Shown here piece by piece: positions 27,020-36,657 of a stretch of DNA of 64,000 bases (positions within the stretch are counted from its first letter, which is position 1; every line of letters starts with the position of its first letter). Source of the stretch: Fulvivirga sp. M361 (GTDB lineage Bacteria; Bacteroidota; Bacteroidia; Cytophagales; Cyclobacteriaceae); contig NZ_VKDC01000043.1 in NCBI RefSeq assembly GCF_007097395.1, positions 1 to 64,000 of the forward strand, in the 5' to 3' direction. The notes beneath the pieces were generated by a model, which searched no databases, had not been told where the DNA came from, and was given only the letters and a program-made list of their open reading frames with translations. A program made the translations under genes and the position numbers.

Positions 27020-30000
27020 ATGAAAAAATCAATACTATTTACTTTATTCTTCTGCGTTCTTACCATTATTTCACTTGGTCAGAACAGGATAACAGGTGTT
27101 GTCTCCGATGGTGAATCTGGCGAAGCGCTACCTGGCGCAGCTATAATTATAAAAGGCACAACAACCGGAACCATTTCCGATACAGACGGTAACTTCACAC
27201 TCATTGATGTACCGAATGATGCTGTTTTGACGGTTAGTTTTGTGGGTTACACATCATTAGAAATACCAGTTGCCGGTCAGACCAGATTTGACATCAAATT
27301 GGAATTGGATATTCAAAGTCTGGAAGCCGTAGTTGTGGTAGGGTACGGTACCGAAAGAAAGCGTGATCTTACCGGGTCTGTCGGAAGTGTAAAACCTGAA
27401 GAACTGGCAGTTGCACCCACCTCTAATTTTGATCAGGCTTTAGCTGGTCGTATTGCAGGTGTTCAGGTTTCTTCACCGGATGGTACCCCTGGAGGAGCGG
27501 CTCAAATTGTCATTAGAGGTGGTAACTCCATAACGGGAGACAATTCACCCCTTTATGTAATAGATGGGGTTCCGCTGGTGGATTTTGATCCTGCATCTAT
27601 TAATACAAATGATATAAAGTCTTTTGATGTGCTTAAGGATGCATCTGCCACCGCCATATATGGTTCAAGGGGTGCAAATGGTGTGATTTTGATCACAACG
27701 AAAGGTGGAAGAACAGATGGTACTACAGAAGTGAGTTTTGGTGCGAATATGGGGGTACAGTACGCTCCTCGAAGGCTCAAGGTGATGAATCCATACCAAT
27801 ACGTTAGCTTTTTAGAGGAGCAAGCTCTGATATTAGATGACTATACGCCTGGTAGTGAAACCGGCAATTTTTATGGAGTTTGGGGAGATCCGGAGAACTA
27901 CAGGAATATCGAGGGCACCAGTTGGCAAGATGAAATTTTCGAACAGGGCAGATTTGAAGATTACAACCTTTCGGTTAGTGGCGGTGGTGATATAACGCAA
28001 TTTTACTATAGCGGACAATACCTGGATCAGGGGGGTACAGTGACAAACACAGGCTTCAACAAAGCCGTGAATAATCTAAGAGTTAAACACGAAGTGAATG
28101 ACTGGATGAAGTTGGATGCCAACCTCGTATACAGCCTGTCTAATCGGACAGGTTCAACCGTAGATGGAAATGGTTTTAGTGGTAATATTATTCGCGATGC
28201 ACTGGTTTTCCGACCGGTGGAACCATTAAATGATGACGGGTTAGATGGATTCGATCCCGATGAGGAATCAGGCAGGTTTCTTTTTAACCCCATAGACAAT
28301 CTAAACAATACAGATCGCATAGACCGTAGAGAGCTGTTTAGAGGAACGCTGACAGGACGTTTCAAGATCCTGCCCGGACTTACCTTTAACACGGTGGGAA
28401 GTTTTCAAACTGAGAATAGAAGAAGAACATTATTTTATGGTGAGAACACCTTTCAGGGCACCCGCGGAAATGACGGGATTAGTGGTAGCATCAGAACCGG
28501 ACGTGTGCAAGTGGCCTCTGGTTCCGGGGTAATAAACTATGCTCCGAAATTAGGCAGTAATCAACGGCTTAGGTTAATGGCGGGAACAGAAGCACAAACA
28601 AGAACTTTTGAAGATTCGCAATTAAGCGCCACTCAACTTCCAACAGATGTATTTGGTATAGACAATCTCAGTATAGGATTAATATCGCCTATTCCAACTA
28701 GTTTACTTTCAGAAAATACTTTGCTGTCTTATTTCGGTAGAGTTAACTACTCTCTGAATAATCGCTATCTGGTCACTGTAAACTTCAGAGCAGATGGATC
28801 TTCTAAATTCAGAGAAGAGAACCGATGGGGTTATTTTCCCTCGTTTTCCCTCGGTTGGATTGTATCAGATGAGCCATTTATGAGCTCGACCGGAGTTTTA
28901 TCAAATTTGAAAGTAAGAGGAGGGTGGGGAGTCACCGGTAATAACCGAATAGGTGATTTTGATGCATTCACTACGCTCGCTTCGAACACAGGTTCAGGAT
29001 ACGTTTGGGGCAGTGGAGAGAACTATGCAGTTGGTGCTATCATCAATAATTTAGGGGTACCTGATCTGCGATGGGAAACCACAGAACAATTAAATATTGG
29101 AGCTGAGTTTGGAATACTTGACGGACGAATTCAAGGAGAAGTGGACTATTATTTGAAGCGAACAAAAGACCTTTTGTTGAATGCCGATATGGCTTCCAGC
29201 ACAGGGTTTGAGCGAGTACAACAAAATGTTGGGGAGGTAGAAAACAGTGGAGTTGAGATCACACTAAGGTCTTTCAACCTGGATTCGAAAAACTTCAAAT
29301 GGACCACCAATTTTAATATCGCATTTAACAGAAATAAAGTCATTAATTTGAATCAGGGGCAGGACGCTATTTTCACTAACCCTGAACGTATAAACCTGGG
29401 TAACGAATTCTCCTACATTACCCGGGTCGGTCAGTCTGTAGGTCAGATATACGGGTTACAATTCGATGGTTTGTACCAGTTGGATGATTTTAACTGGAAC
29501 AATGACCTGGGCATATATGAACTTAAGGATGGTATTCCTGATAATGGCGGGACACCTGGTCCTGGTAGTGTTAAATACATTGATGTGAATGGCGATGGTA
29601 CCATTACAGAAGAAGATAGAGATATAATTGGTAATACAGTTCCTGACTTTATAGGAGGTATAACCAATAATTTTGAATATAAAGGTTTTGAACTGCAGGT
29701 GTTTTTTCAGTGGTCTTATGGTGCGGAAATTCTTAACCTGAACAGAGTGGAATTGGAATCTCCTTCAGGTTCCAGGCAAAATAGATTGGTGGCAGTGCTT
29801 GATCAATGGACACCTGCTAACACGGATACCGACATCCACTCATTGACCTATGCAAGGACGTTCGGCAGACCAATACTGGGTACAAGAATCAGTGATTTTT
29901 ATGTGGAAGATGCTTCTTTCCTACGGTTAAAGACTATTTCCCTGGGATATAGACTTCCGGAGAGGTACCTGACCAACATATTCGCAAAATCATTACGTGT

Positions 30001-30169
30001 TTTTATGTCCGCCCAGAACCTGGTGACCTGGACAAACTACTCGGGGTACGATCCGGAAGTCTCCGTAGCGCCAAGAAATGGTGTTTCCAGGGCCCTCGCT
30101 CCAAACCTGGACTGGTCGGCCTACCCACAAAGCGTAACCATTACAGGTGGAATTAATGTAACCTTTTAA
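27020..30169 (+). CDS. SusC-like TonB-dependent outer-membrane transporter
   Basis: A roughly 1050-aa SusC/RagA transporter. I prefer the ATG at 27020 (MKKSILFTLFF), which gives a clean signal peptide ending in SLGQ; an ATG at 27008 overlaps the preceding stop and is possible. After the signal comes a carboxypeptidase-regulatory-like domain (ITGVVSDGESGEALPGA), then the TonB-box-like VVVGYGTERKRDLTGSV, a plug domain with AIYGSRGANGVILITTKGG, and a 22-strand beta-barrel ending in an aromatic strand (TGGINVTF). It imports oligosaccharides across the outer membrane in a complex with the SusD protein encoded just downstream. Confidence 0.96.
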   Translation: MKKSILFTLFFCVLTIISLGQNRITGVVSDGESGEALPGAAIIIKGTTTGTISDTDGNFTLIDVPNDAVLTVSFVGYTSLEIPVAGQTRFDIKLELDIQSLEAVVVVGYGTERKRDLTGSVGSVKPEELAVAPTSNFDQALAGRIAGVQVSSPDGTPGGAAQIVIRGGNSITGDNSPLYVIDGVPLVDFDPASINTNDIKSFDVLKDASATAIYGSRGANGVILITTKGGRTDGTTEVSFGANMGVQYAPRRLKVMNPYQYVSFLEEQALILDDYTPGSETGNFYGVWGDPENYRNIEGTSWQDEIFEQGRFEDYNLSVSGGGDITQFYYSGQYLDQGGTVTNTGFNKAVNNLRVKHEVNDWMKLDANLVYSLSNRTGSTVDGNGFSGNIIRDALVFRPVEPLNDDGLDGFDPDEESGRFLFNPIDNLNNTDRIDRRELFRGTLTGRFKILPGLTFNTVGSFQTENRRRTLFYGENTFQGTRGNDGISGSIRTGRVQVASGSGVINYAPKLGSNQRLRLMAGTEAQTRTFEDSQLSATQLPTDVFGIDNLSIGLISPIPTSLLSENTLLSYFGRVNYSLNNRYLVTVNFRADGSSKFREENRWGYFPSFSLGWIVSDEPFMSSTGVLSNLKVRGGWGVTGNNRIGDFDAFTTLASNTGSGYVWGSGENYAVGAIINNLGVPDLRWETTEQLNIGAEFGILDGRIQGEVDYYLKRTKDLLLNADMASSTGFERVQQNVGEVENSGVEITLRSFNLDSKNFKWTTNFNIAFNRNKVINLNQGQDAIFTNPERINLGNEFSYITRVGQSVGQIYGLQFDGLYQLDDFNWNNDLGIYELKDGIPDNGGTPGPGSVKYIDVNGDGTITEEDRDIIGNTVPDFIGGITNNFEYKGFELQVFFQWSYGAEILNLNRVELESPSGSRQNRLVAVLDQWTPANTDTDIHSLTYARTFGRPILGTRISDFYVEDASFLRLKTISLGYRLPERYLTNIFAKSLRVFMSAQNLVTWTNYSGYDPEVSVAPRNGVSRALAPNLDWSAYPQSVTITGGINVTF

Positions 30170-30178
30170 TTGACCAAG

Positions 30179-31873
30179 ATGAACGAGTTAATAAAAATGA
30201 AATTCAATAAATTAAATGTAGCTATCATCCTTCTGTCAATAATGGTAATAGGATGTGACGACTACCTCGACGTAACACCGGAGTCTGTTTGGGAATCCGC
30301 AAGTTTTTACTCTACGCCCCAGGAAGCTGAGATTGCCCTGGCAGGTATTTATGGTGTGCTTGCCAGTGATGAAAGTTATGGAAGAGAGCAATTGATCTTA
30401 GGCGCCGGAACCGATGAATATTACTACAACAGGCGTTTCAATGAGAATTGGGCTGTGTCATTATTCAGGAATACACCGGCTGATCAATTCAGCTTCAACT
30501 ATTGGACAAACCAGTACCAGGCGATCAACCTGGCCAACCTCTTCATTGAAAGTATAGACCGATCTAGCTTTGAAACAGAAGAGGCTTTTAATGCATTGGT
30601 GGCTGAGGTACGTTTTTTAAGAGCGCTATGCTACTTTAACCTATCTAATTACTGGAATGAGGTGCCTTTGAGACTTTCTTCTTCAAAAGATCAAGAGGAT
30701 AATAACGTGCCGCCTGCACCTTTGGCTGATGTGTATGACGCCATTGTGGAAGACTTTACTTTCGCCTCGGAGAATTTGCCTCATCCCGTAGATGCAGGCT
30801 ATGTCCAGGGAAGGGCGCATAAGCTTGCCGCTCACGGTTTACTCGCCAGGGTTTACATGAAGATGTCCGGCTATCCGTTCAAACAGCCACATTACCAGGA
30901 AGCAATAACCCACTGCGAAGCGGTGATAAATGACGGGTTCCATAGTCTTATCACCACCAGTGATACTACGGGCTACAGAGAAGTATTCCTGGATGTCATA
31001 GGAGGGGTTTATAATATGACAGAGGTGATATTTGAGATATCTTTTCAAAACCTTCGTGACCAGGGCCTGACAGGAACTACCGTAGGCCGGCTGGGTGCCT
31101 TGAACGGCTTGAACTTCGGGTCTAACAATAATCTGGGAGATCCGAATGGATTCGCCCAAGCCGGGGTATATCCGATACTCTCCGGGTTGTATGATCAGAA
31201 CAATGATAAACGATACCTATGGAATATTGCAACATTCAAGAGAACAGGGGCCGGAGATATTATACGAGTTACGAATGAAATGGCCACCAGAGATTTTTGT
31301 CCGGCAAAGTACAAAAGGTGGGAGCCGTTAGATTATGCTGACATAGATATTGAAGGCACCAATGAGAACTTTGTCATCTTAGAAAACAGTGCCAGTGAAC
31401 TCAATAGAAATTTCACAAGCGTCAATTTCCCCGTATTACGATACTCGGATATATTGCTCATGTATGCAGAGGCTTCTAATGAGCTGAACAACGGACCCTC
31501 GGCCTTGGCTATTGAATACCTTAATGAGGTCAGGAATCGTGCCGGCCTGGTGAACATTGAAGTTGAAAAACCTACGGTAGCTGCTGATAAAGTGTTATTC
31601 TTTGATGAGTTAGTGGATGAACGCACGAGAGAACTTTGCTTTGAAGGTGTACGAAGGCATGACCTTATCAGATGGGAACTGTTAGATGAAAAACTTGCCG
31701 AGGTAAAGGCTTTTGTTGAAGGTCATCCTGATTTTGTTGCCAGCAATGCGGATCACCAGGCTGCCTTGAGAGGCCCCAACAACTTTGATGTTAATATTCA
31801 CCTGTCATTACCCTATCCTTTGGTAGAGGTAACCGTAAATCAATCGCTTGATCAAAAACCGGAATGGCAATAA
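30179..31873 (+). CDS. SusD/RagB-family glycan-binding lipoprotein
   Basis: A SusD-like surface lipoprotein of about 564 aa, encoded directly after susC. The signal has lipobox VIGC followed by DDYLDVTPES, the usual SusD N-terminus. FYSTPQEAEIALAGIYG, EVRFLRALCYFNLSNYWNEVPL and the C-terminal ELVDERTRELCFEGVRRHDLIRW are classic SusD/RagB motifs. It closes over the SusC barrel and binds the glycan on the cell surface. The ATG at 30179 is preferred over an upstream TTG at 30170; an ATG at 30197 is another option. Confidence 0.95.
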   Translation: MNELIKMKFNKLNVAIILLSIMVIGCDDYLDVTPESVWESASFYSTPQEAEIALAGIYGVLASDESYGREQLILGAGTDEYYYNRRFNENWAVSLFRNTPADQFSFNYWTNQYQAINLANLFIESIDRSSFETEEAFNALVAEVRFLRALCYFNLSNYWNEVPLRLSSSKDQEDNNVPPAPLADVYDAIVEDFTFASENLPHPVDAGYVQGRAHKLAAHGLLARVYMKMSGYPFKQPHYQEAITHCEAVINDGFHSLITTSDTTGYREVFLDVIGGVYNMTEVIFEISFQNLRDQGLTGTTVGRLGALNGLNFGSNNNLGDPNGFAQAGVYPILSGLYDQNNDKRYLWNIATFKRTGAGDIIRVTNEMATRDFCPAKYKRWEPLDYADIDIEGTNENFVILENSASELNRNFTSVNFPVLRYSDILLMYAEASNELNNGPSALAIEYLNEVRNRAGLVNIEVEKPTVAADKVLFFDELVDERTRELCFEGVRRHDLIRWELLDEKLAEVKAFVEGHPDFVASNADHQAALRGPNNFDVNIHLSLPYPLVEVTVNQSLDQKPEWQ

Positions 31874-31940
31874 TCGCATTCTACTACCTGGTGTCTCATT
31901 TTTTGAAGACACCATTTTACCATCTAACCGCACCTTTTAC

Positions 31941-33485
31941 ATGAAACAGCCGTCTATATATTTTTTAAAATTCACCCCGCTTCTGGTGCTGATAATCATG
32001 GCATGCGGGCGATTTAATGATCAAAGTCAAAATGAAAAGCCCCCAAACGTGATTTTTGTTTTTCCGGATCAGTATAGAAACAGCAGTCTGGGCATTTGGT
32101 CCCAATCAGCGTACGGAGAACACCTCCAGGGAAAAGGAGACCCGGTAAATACCCCTGCTCTTGATAAACTAGCCTCTGAGAGTGTTCTTTTCAATAACGC
32201 GTTGAGCAATTTTCCTTTGTGCAGTCCCTATCGCGCTATGTTAATTTCAGGCATGTATCCTCATGTGAATGGGGTCGCGGCGAATTGCAGGAAAGACCGA
32301 GACGCATCTTTACGTAGCGATATCAAAGGAATGACAGATGTTTTTTCAGAAAATGGCTATGACGTATCTTACTTTGGGAAAATTCACTGGCTAAAAAATG
32401 ATCCTTTATTTGACGAAAAAGGAACCTACAAGGGAACGACCGAACCTCCTGGAGGGCACTATATCAATCGATATGATACCTATGTGCCTCCTGGACCGGA
32501 TCGCCATAGTATTGACTACTTCTATCAAGTAATAAAGGATGTGCATTTTGATCCATTGGTATATTCCAATGATCCCTTACTCATAGATGGAAAAACGGAC
32601 GGTGAACAATACAAGCCAGGCCGGTTCAATGCAGAAATAGAATCTGAAGCCATTATTAAATATTTAGAGGTCACTCACGAGCAACGTGATCCTGATAAGC
32701 CCTTCTTTATGATGTGGTCATTGAACCCGCCACACAATCCCTGGACAGAGGAAAGTACTAAAATGGAGTACTTTGGTCAGTACACAGAGGATGGCAAAGT
32801 CAATCTGGATCATCTGCTTACACATGATAATGCCGATCACACCGTTGGACATTATGCGCCTTATTATTTCGCTAATGTCAGCGCCGTGGATCACTATATA
32901 GGCCTGGTGCTGGACAAGCTGGAGGAACTGGAACTCGATGATAATACGATCATCGTTTTTTCATCCGATCATGGCGAAATGTTAGGTAGTCATGGATTAG
33001 AAGGTAAGCTCGTTCCCGAAATGGAATCACTCAACATTCCGTTCTTGATCAGATGGGGAGACCGACTTAAGCATAGAGTGGAAGACCGTATCGTGAATGT
33101 GCCGGATGTTATGCCTACGTTGCTGGGATTAGCCGGGCTGGAGGACAAAATACCTGATGGAGTACAGGGAACGAACTTTTCAGCATTGATAAGGGATACT
33201 GAATCTAATCAGAAAAAGCCGGAGGCTGCACTGATTATGGGATACACGTACAGAGGCGTTTATACGGGCAAGTACACCTTTGTTGTGGAGGAAAAAAAGG
33301 GTGAAATCGATAACATTTTCTGCTATGACAATGAGAAAGATCCCTTCCAGCTAAACAAAATAAAGCCGGAAGAACTAGGCAAAAAGAAAGAGAGAGAACT
33401 TAAGACCCATCTGGCCAGACTACTAAAGGAAACTCAAGATAGTTGGGTGTCAAAGGGAATAGGTAGTAATTATTTGAAGTATTGA
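31941..33485 (+). CDS. Family S1 sulfatase lipoprotein (PUL sulfatase 1)
   Basis: A roughly 514-aa formylglycine-dependent sulfatase. The start at 31941 (MKQPSIYF) gives a lipoprotein signal with lipobox IIMAC; an earlier ATG at 31848 would overlap the susD end. The formylglycine motif is C-S-P-Y-R (Cys94) in FPLCSPYRAMLISG. Metal-binding residues are in VIFVFPDQYR, with Asp-Gln in place of the usual Asp-Asp, and in IIVFSSDHGEMLGSHG. The enzyme removes sulfate esters from sugars. Maturation needs a formylglycine-generating or anaerobic sulfatase-maturating enzyme, not in the window. It follows susD, so sulfate removal is part of the core pathway. Confidence 0.93.
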   Translation: MKQPSIYFLKFTPLLVLIIMACGRFNDQSQNEKPPNVIFVFPDQYRNSSLGIWSQSAYGEHLQGKGDPVNTPALDKLASESVLFNNALSNFPLCSPYRAMLISGMYPHVNGVAANCRKDRDASLRSDIKGMTDVFSENGYDVSYFGKIHWLKNDPLFDEKGTYKGTTEPPGGHYINRYDTYVPPGPDRHSIDYFYQVIKDVHFDPLVYSNDPLLIDGKTDGEQYKPGRFNAEIESEAIIKYLEVTHEQRDPDKPFFMMWSLNPPHNPWTEESTKMEYFGQYTEDGKVNLDHLLTHDNADHTVGHYAPYYFANVSAVDHYIGLVLDKLEELELDDNTIIVFSSDHGEMLGSHGLEGKLVPEMESLNIPFLIRWGDRLKHRVEDRIVNVPDVMPTLLGLAGLEDKIPDGVQGTNFSALIRDTESNQKKPEAALIMGYTYRGVYTGKYTFVVEEKKGEIDNIFCYDNEKDPFQLNKIKPEELGKKKERELKTHLARLLKETQDSWVSKGIGSNYLKY

Positions 33486-33500
33486 GCATTCTTAAGGTCA

Positions 33501-36500
33501 ATGATTAGAGGTAAGCACAGTTTATTAATAGTCTTGATATTTATCATATCTGGTGTCATTGTTTCACCGGGTTACACACAATTACAAATTGCTGATCCTG
33601 GTATTTCTATTGATCAGGAAAAGATCGCTGCCAACCAGGATAATTATCCTCAGATGGAGTGCTGGGCTCAGGCCGGTGTCCGGGGAGGTATTCCGTTTTT
33701 AAATTCATTTAGCACTACAAAAATAATCGAGGCCGGAACTAGTGCAGATATTAATGCCGCATTAACAGAATTAAATGCAAGCCTGAAGGATGGAGAAATG
33801 GGTCTTCTGATCTTAAGAAATGGAGAATATGATCTTCAAAGTGAGGTCACCATGAAATCCAATGTTTCCATTCTTGGAGAGACCAGAGATGGGGTCGTCT
33901 GTACCATAAACTTTTTAGATGGATTCGGTTTTCACTTTCGGGATGGAGTTGAAAAGTCAGGAATGTACAGGCTCACCATTCAAGGAGGTTGGGGAGAGCC
34001 AAAATACGATTGGAACTATAGCATTCCAGAAAATGATGAAATGCCTAATAATGGTAATATATCTGTCAAGTTCACAAGATCTACAGATTGCTGGTTGGAC
34101 AAAATAAATATCTATAACAGTGGCAGAGATCCCATGCGCTGCGATGCTTCTCATACTACCTTTCGTGATCTGAAGGTGAAGGGGGCACACCGAAAAGCAG
34201 GAGGGGCTCAGGGTTACTTCTTTATTCAGGACGGCGATAACCTGATTACCGGTTGTGAGATGACGCATCTTCGTCATATCTCGCTCCAGGGAGGTGGTGT
34301 GGAGTACAATGTGGTGTATGACAATGACTTTTACCAGGAAGTCAGTTTCCATACCGGTGATGATGGAAACAATCTGATAGAGGCCAATCGGATCACCCTA
34401 CCGGAAGATATGCCTCCGGTGGAATCAGGGGGGCCTTATCTGGAAACCAATACCAATGCACCTAACTATTTTGCCATTATGGGGCCATGGTCTATCATTC
34501 ATGAAGTGTCTGCAAATCCCAATTTCCTGTTTAACAATCGCTGCTTGCAGCTCAATCATGATTTCGGGTCGAAAACGCCATGGTCAGACCCTAATAAAGT
34601 GTATTCAGGACCTATTAAAATTGGAAGAAACCCTGATGATCATATCAATAACTTTCCTGTTTTAGCTGATAACGCACCCGTAGGAAATACACTTTACGCA
34701 ATTTCAGGAGCTAATCCACCTGCCGTATCAGGTCTTAATAAAAGTCCTAAGGTCCAGTTTTTGCAACCACTTGATACTGAAATCAGGCAAGGTTCAATCA
34801 TGTTAGTTGAATTGGACGTTGAGGATGATTTTGGAGTAGGCCAGGTGTCACTTTATGTTGACGATGTACCCATAGGAACCCGGACTGATGCTCCCTTCAT
34901 ATGGCATGACGAATCCATTTTAAATGGATTAGACATGGGTTCCCATCAATTACGTGCCGTAGTGATTGATGATGACGGGCTTGAAACAGAAAGGCTCATG
35001 AATTTTGAAATCACAGATAGTAGCAATGCGCCTTCGCAATACACGGAGACCTTTTCAAATATGGTATTGGATGGATGGGGTACTGAAACGTTTCAAGGTG
35101 ATGATAACTGGATATGGAATGTCAATGGCAAGGGAATCAATGGTGATATTGAGGGTAGGGGTGTTTATTTTCATAAGCAAGTTACCGGCATTACTTCATC
35201 AACATTTCAGGGCGGAATTACCAGGTTATCCGTTGAGTGCCTGAACAAGTTCAACGGAAATGAGCGTACTGTTGAGTTGTATGTAAATGATGCACTGGTA
35301 AAGACGCATACTCAGACAGGTCAGGATCAAAAGTATACGGTGGATGTGGATGACTTGAATATTGAAGGGGATTTCAGCATTCAAATAAGGAATGCCAGTA
35401 GTACCTCTGACCCGGATGATCGCAGGACGGTATCTTTCGATAATATATCATGGACCACGCTTGGTAATGCGCAGAATGCCGCACCTGTACTGAGTTTTGG
35501 TACACCCATTAAAGGTAAGAGTCTTCAGGAAAATGAATTATTAGAAGTAGAAGTATTCGCCTATGACGATGAAAATATAGCCAAAGTAGAGCTTTTTCTT
35601 AATGACCAGTTAATTTCAGCAGATAACGAAGCTCCCTATTTCTGGGGAACGGATGTGGTCGGGTTGCAAAACCTGGTAAAAGGCGATAATATCCTGAAAG
35701 CCATCGCATATGATAATGAATCCCTTTCATCGCAAAGGCAAGTGACTGTATTCTATGCGGTGAATGAGGCACCTGTGATCCGATTTATTTCTCCCGTTAA
35801 TGGAGCAAAAATGAAAAGTATTACGAGTGTGGATATCGAAGTGACCGATGACATCGGTTTATCTAAAACGGAGTTGTACCTGAATGATCAGTTGATCAGT
35901 ACGAAATCAGACGCTCCCTTTGGTTGGTCTCCCTCCGAAACGTTTGAAGAACTCTCGAGTTTGACACAAGATACGTACATGATCAAGGTGATGGCAGAGG
36001 ACGTTTCCGGAAAGCGAACCGAAAGCCAGATAATCGTAACGTTGAATGAACCTCCAACGATCAATGTCATTTCTCCAACAAGCGGGTCCGTTTTTGATAA
36101 TGGCAGCGCTATCAATCTGAATATTTCCGTGATGGATGATTTCTCCGAAATAAAGCAGGTGGAGCTTTTTCTGGATGATGTATTGATCGATGAAAAAACC
36201 ACTGCTCCTTTTTCATGGGATTCTCAGGATCAACTAACCGCCCTTCTTGCCCTGGAGCCAGGCGTTTATACGTTGAAAGTAATTGCCACTGACCTTGAGG
36301 AGCTGTCATCAACAGCCTCTGTGGTATTTGAAGTAAATAGGGTGATTTTAGGAAATGAAACGTTGAATAAAGACGTATTGGTTTTTCCTAACCCGGTTGA
36401 CAATGTACTTCGTATTCAGGCAAGTGGGTCCGCTCCATTTCAATTTGTACTTTACGATGTATTTGGAAAAGAACTGGTAAGAAGCTCCACTGAGGGTCTC

Positions 36501-36602
36501 GAAACGAATATCAATATGTCGGTGTACAAACCGGGCCTGTATTACCTTCATCTTACGAATAGTGTTGTGGATAAAACATTCAAAGTTTTTCGAAAGAATT
36601 AA
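33501..36602 (+). CDS. Secreted beta-helix protein, candidate polysaccharide lyase, with Ig repeats and T9SS domain
   Basis: A 1033-aa secreted protein. Signal peptide (about 1-27), then a right-handed beta-helix domain (about 50-400): WAQAGVRGGIPF, LRNGEYDL, NVSILGETRDGV, INIYNSGRDPM, LKVKGAHRKAGGAQGYFF, EMTHLRHISLQGG. After this come four Ig-like repeats of about 90 residues with recurring VSLYVDD or VELFLND motifs, interrupted after the first by a 140-aa beta-sandwich (YTETFSNMVLDGWG to DNISWTTLG) shared with the DUF4955-like protein at 42088. A type A T9SS sorting domain starts at VFPNP. The beta-helix is homologous to that encoded at 49801 and to no lyase family I can name. It is predicted to cut the polysaccharide at the cell surface; catalysis is inferred from fold and context. 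Confidence 0.8.
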   Translation: MIRGKHSLLIVLIFIISGVIVSPGYTQLQIADPGISIDQEKIAANQDNYPQMECWAQAGVRGGIPFLNSFSTTKIIEAGTSADINAALTELNASLKDGEMGLLILRNGEYDLQSEVTMKSNVSILGETRDGVVCTINFLDGFGFHFRDGVEKSGMYRLTIQGGWGEPKYDWNYSIPENDEMPNNGNISVKFTRSTDCWLDKINIYNSGRDPMRCDASHTTFRDLKVKGAHRKAGGAQGYFFIQDGDNLITGCEMTHLRHISLQGGGVEYNVVYDNDFYQEVSFHTGDDGNNLIEANRITLPEDMPPVESGGPYLETNTNAPNYFAIMGPWSIIHEVSANPNFLFNNRCLQLNHDFGSKTPWSDPNKVYSGPIKIGRNPDDHINNFPVLADNAPVGNTLYAISGANPPAVSGLNKSPKVQFLQPLDTEIRQGSIMLVELDVEDDFGVGQVSLYVDDVPIGTRTDAPFIWHDESILNGLDMGSHQLRAVVIDDDGLETERLMNFEITDSSNAPSQYTETFSNMVLDGWGTETFQGDDNWIWNVNGKGINGDIEGRGVYFHKQVTGITSSTFQGGITRLSVECLNKFNGNERTVELYVNDALVKTHTQTGQDQKYTVDVDDLNIEGDFSIQIRNASSTSDPDDRRTVSFDNISWTTLGNAQNAAPVLSFGTPIKGKSLQENELLEVEVFAYDDENIAKVELFLNDQLISADNEAPYFWGTDVVGLQNLVKGDNILKAIAYDNESLSSQRQVTVFYAVNEAPVIRFISPVNGAKMKSITSVDIEVTDDIGLSKTELYLNDQLISTKSDAPFGWSPSETFEELSSLTQDTYMIKVMAEDVSGKRTESQIIVTLNEPPTINVISPTSGSVFDNGSAINLNISVMDDFSEIKQVELFLDDVLIDEKTTAPFSWDSQDQLTALLALEPGVYTLKVIATDLEELSSTASVVFEVNRVILGNETLNKDVLVFPNPVDNVLRIQASGSAPFQFVLYDVFGKELVRSSTEGLETNINMSVYKPGLYYLHLTNSVVDKTFKVFRKN

Positions 36603-36657
36603 TGGTCAAAAACAGAAACCTGTGTGACATGATTTTTCAACGATAAATAACTATATT

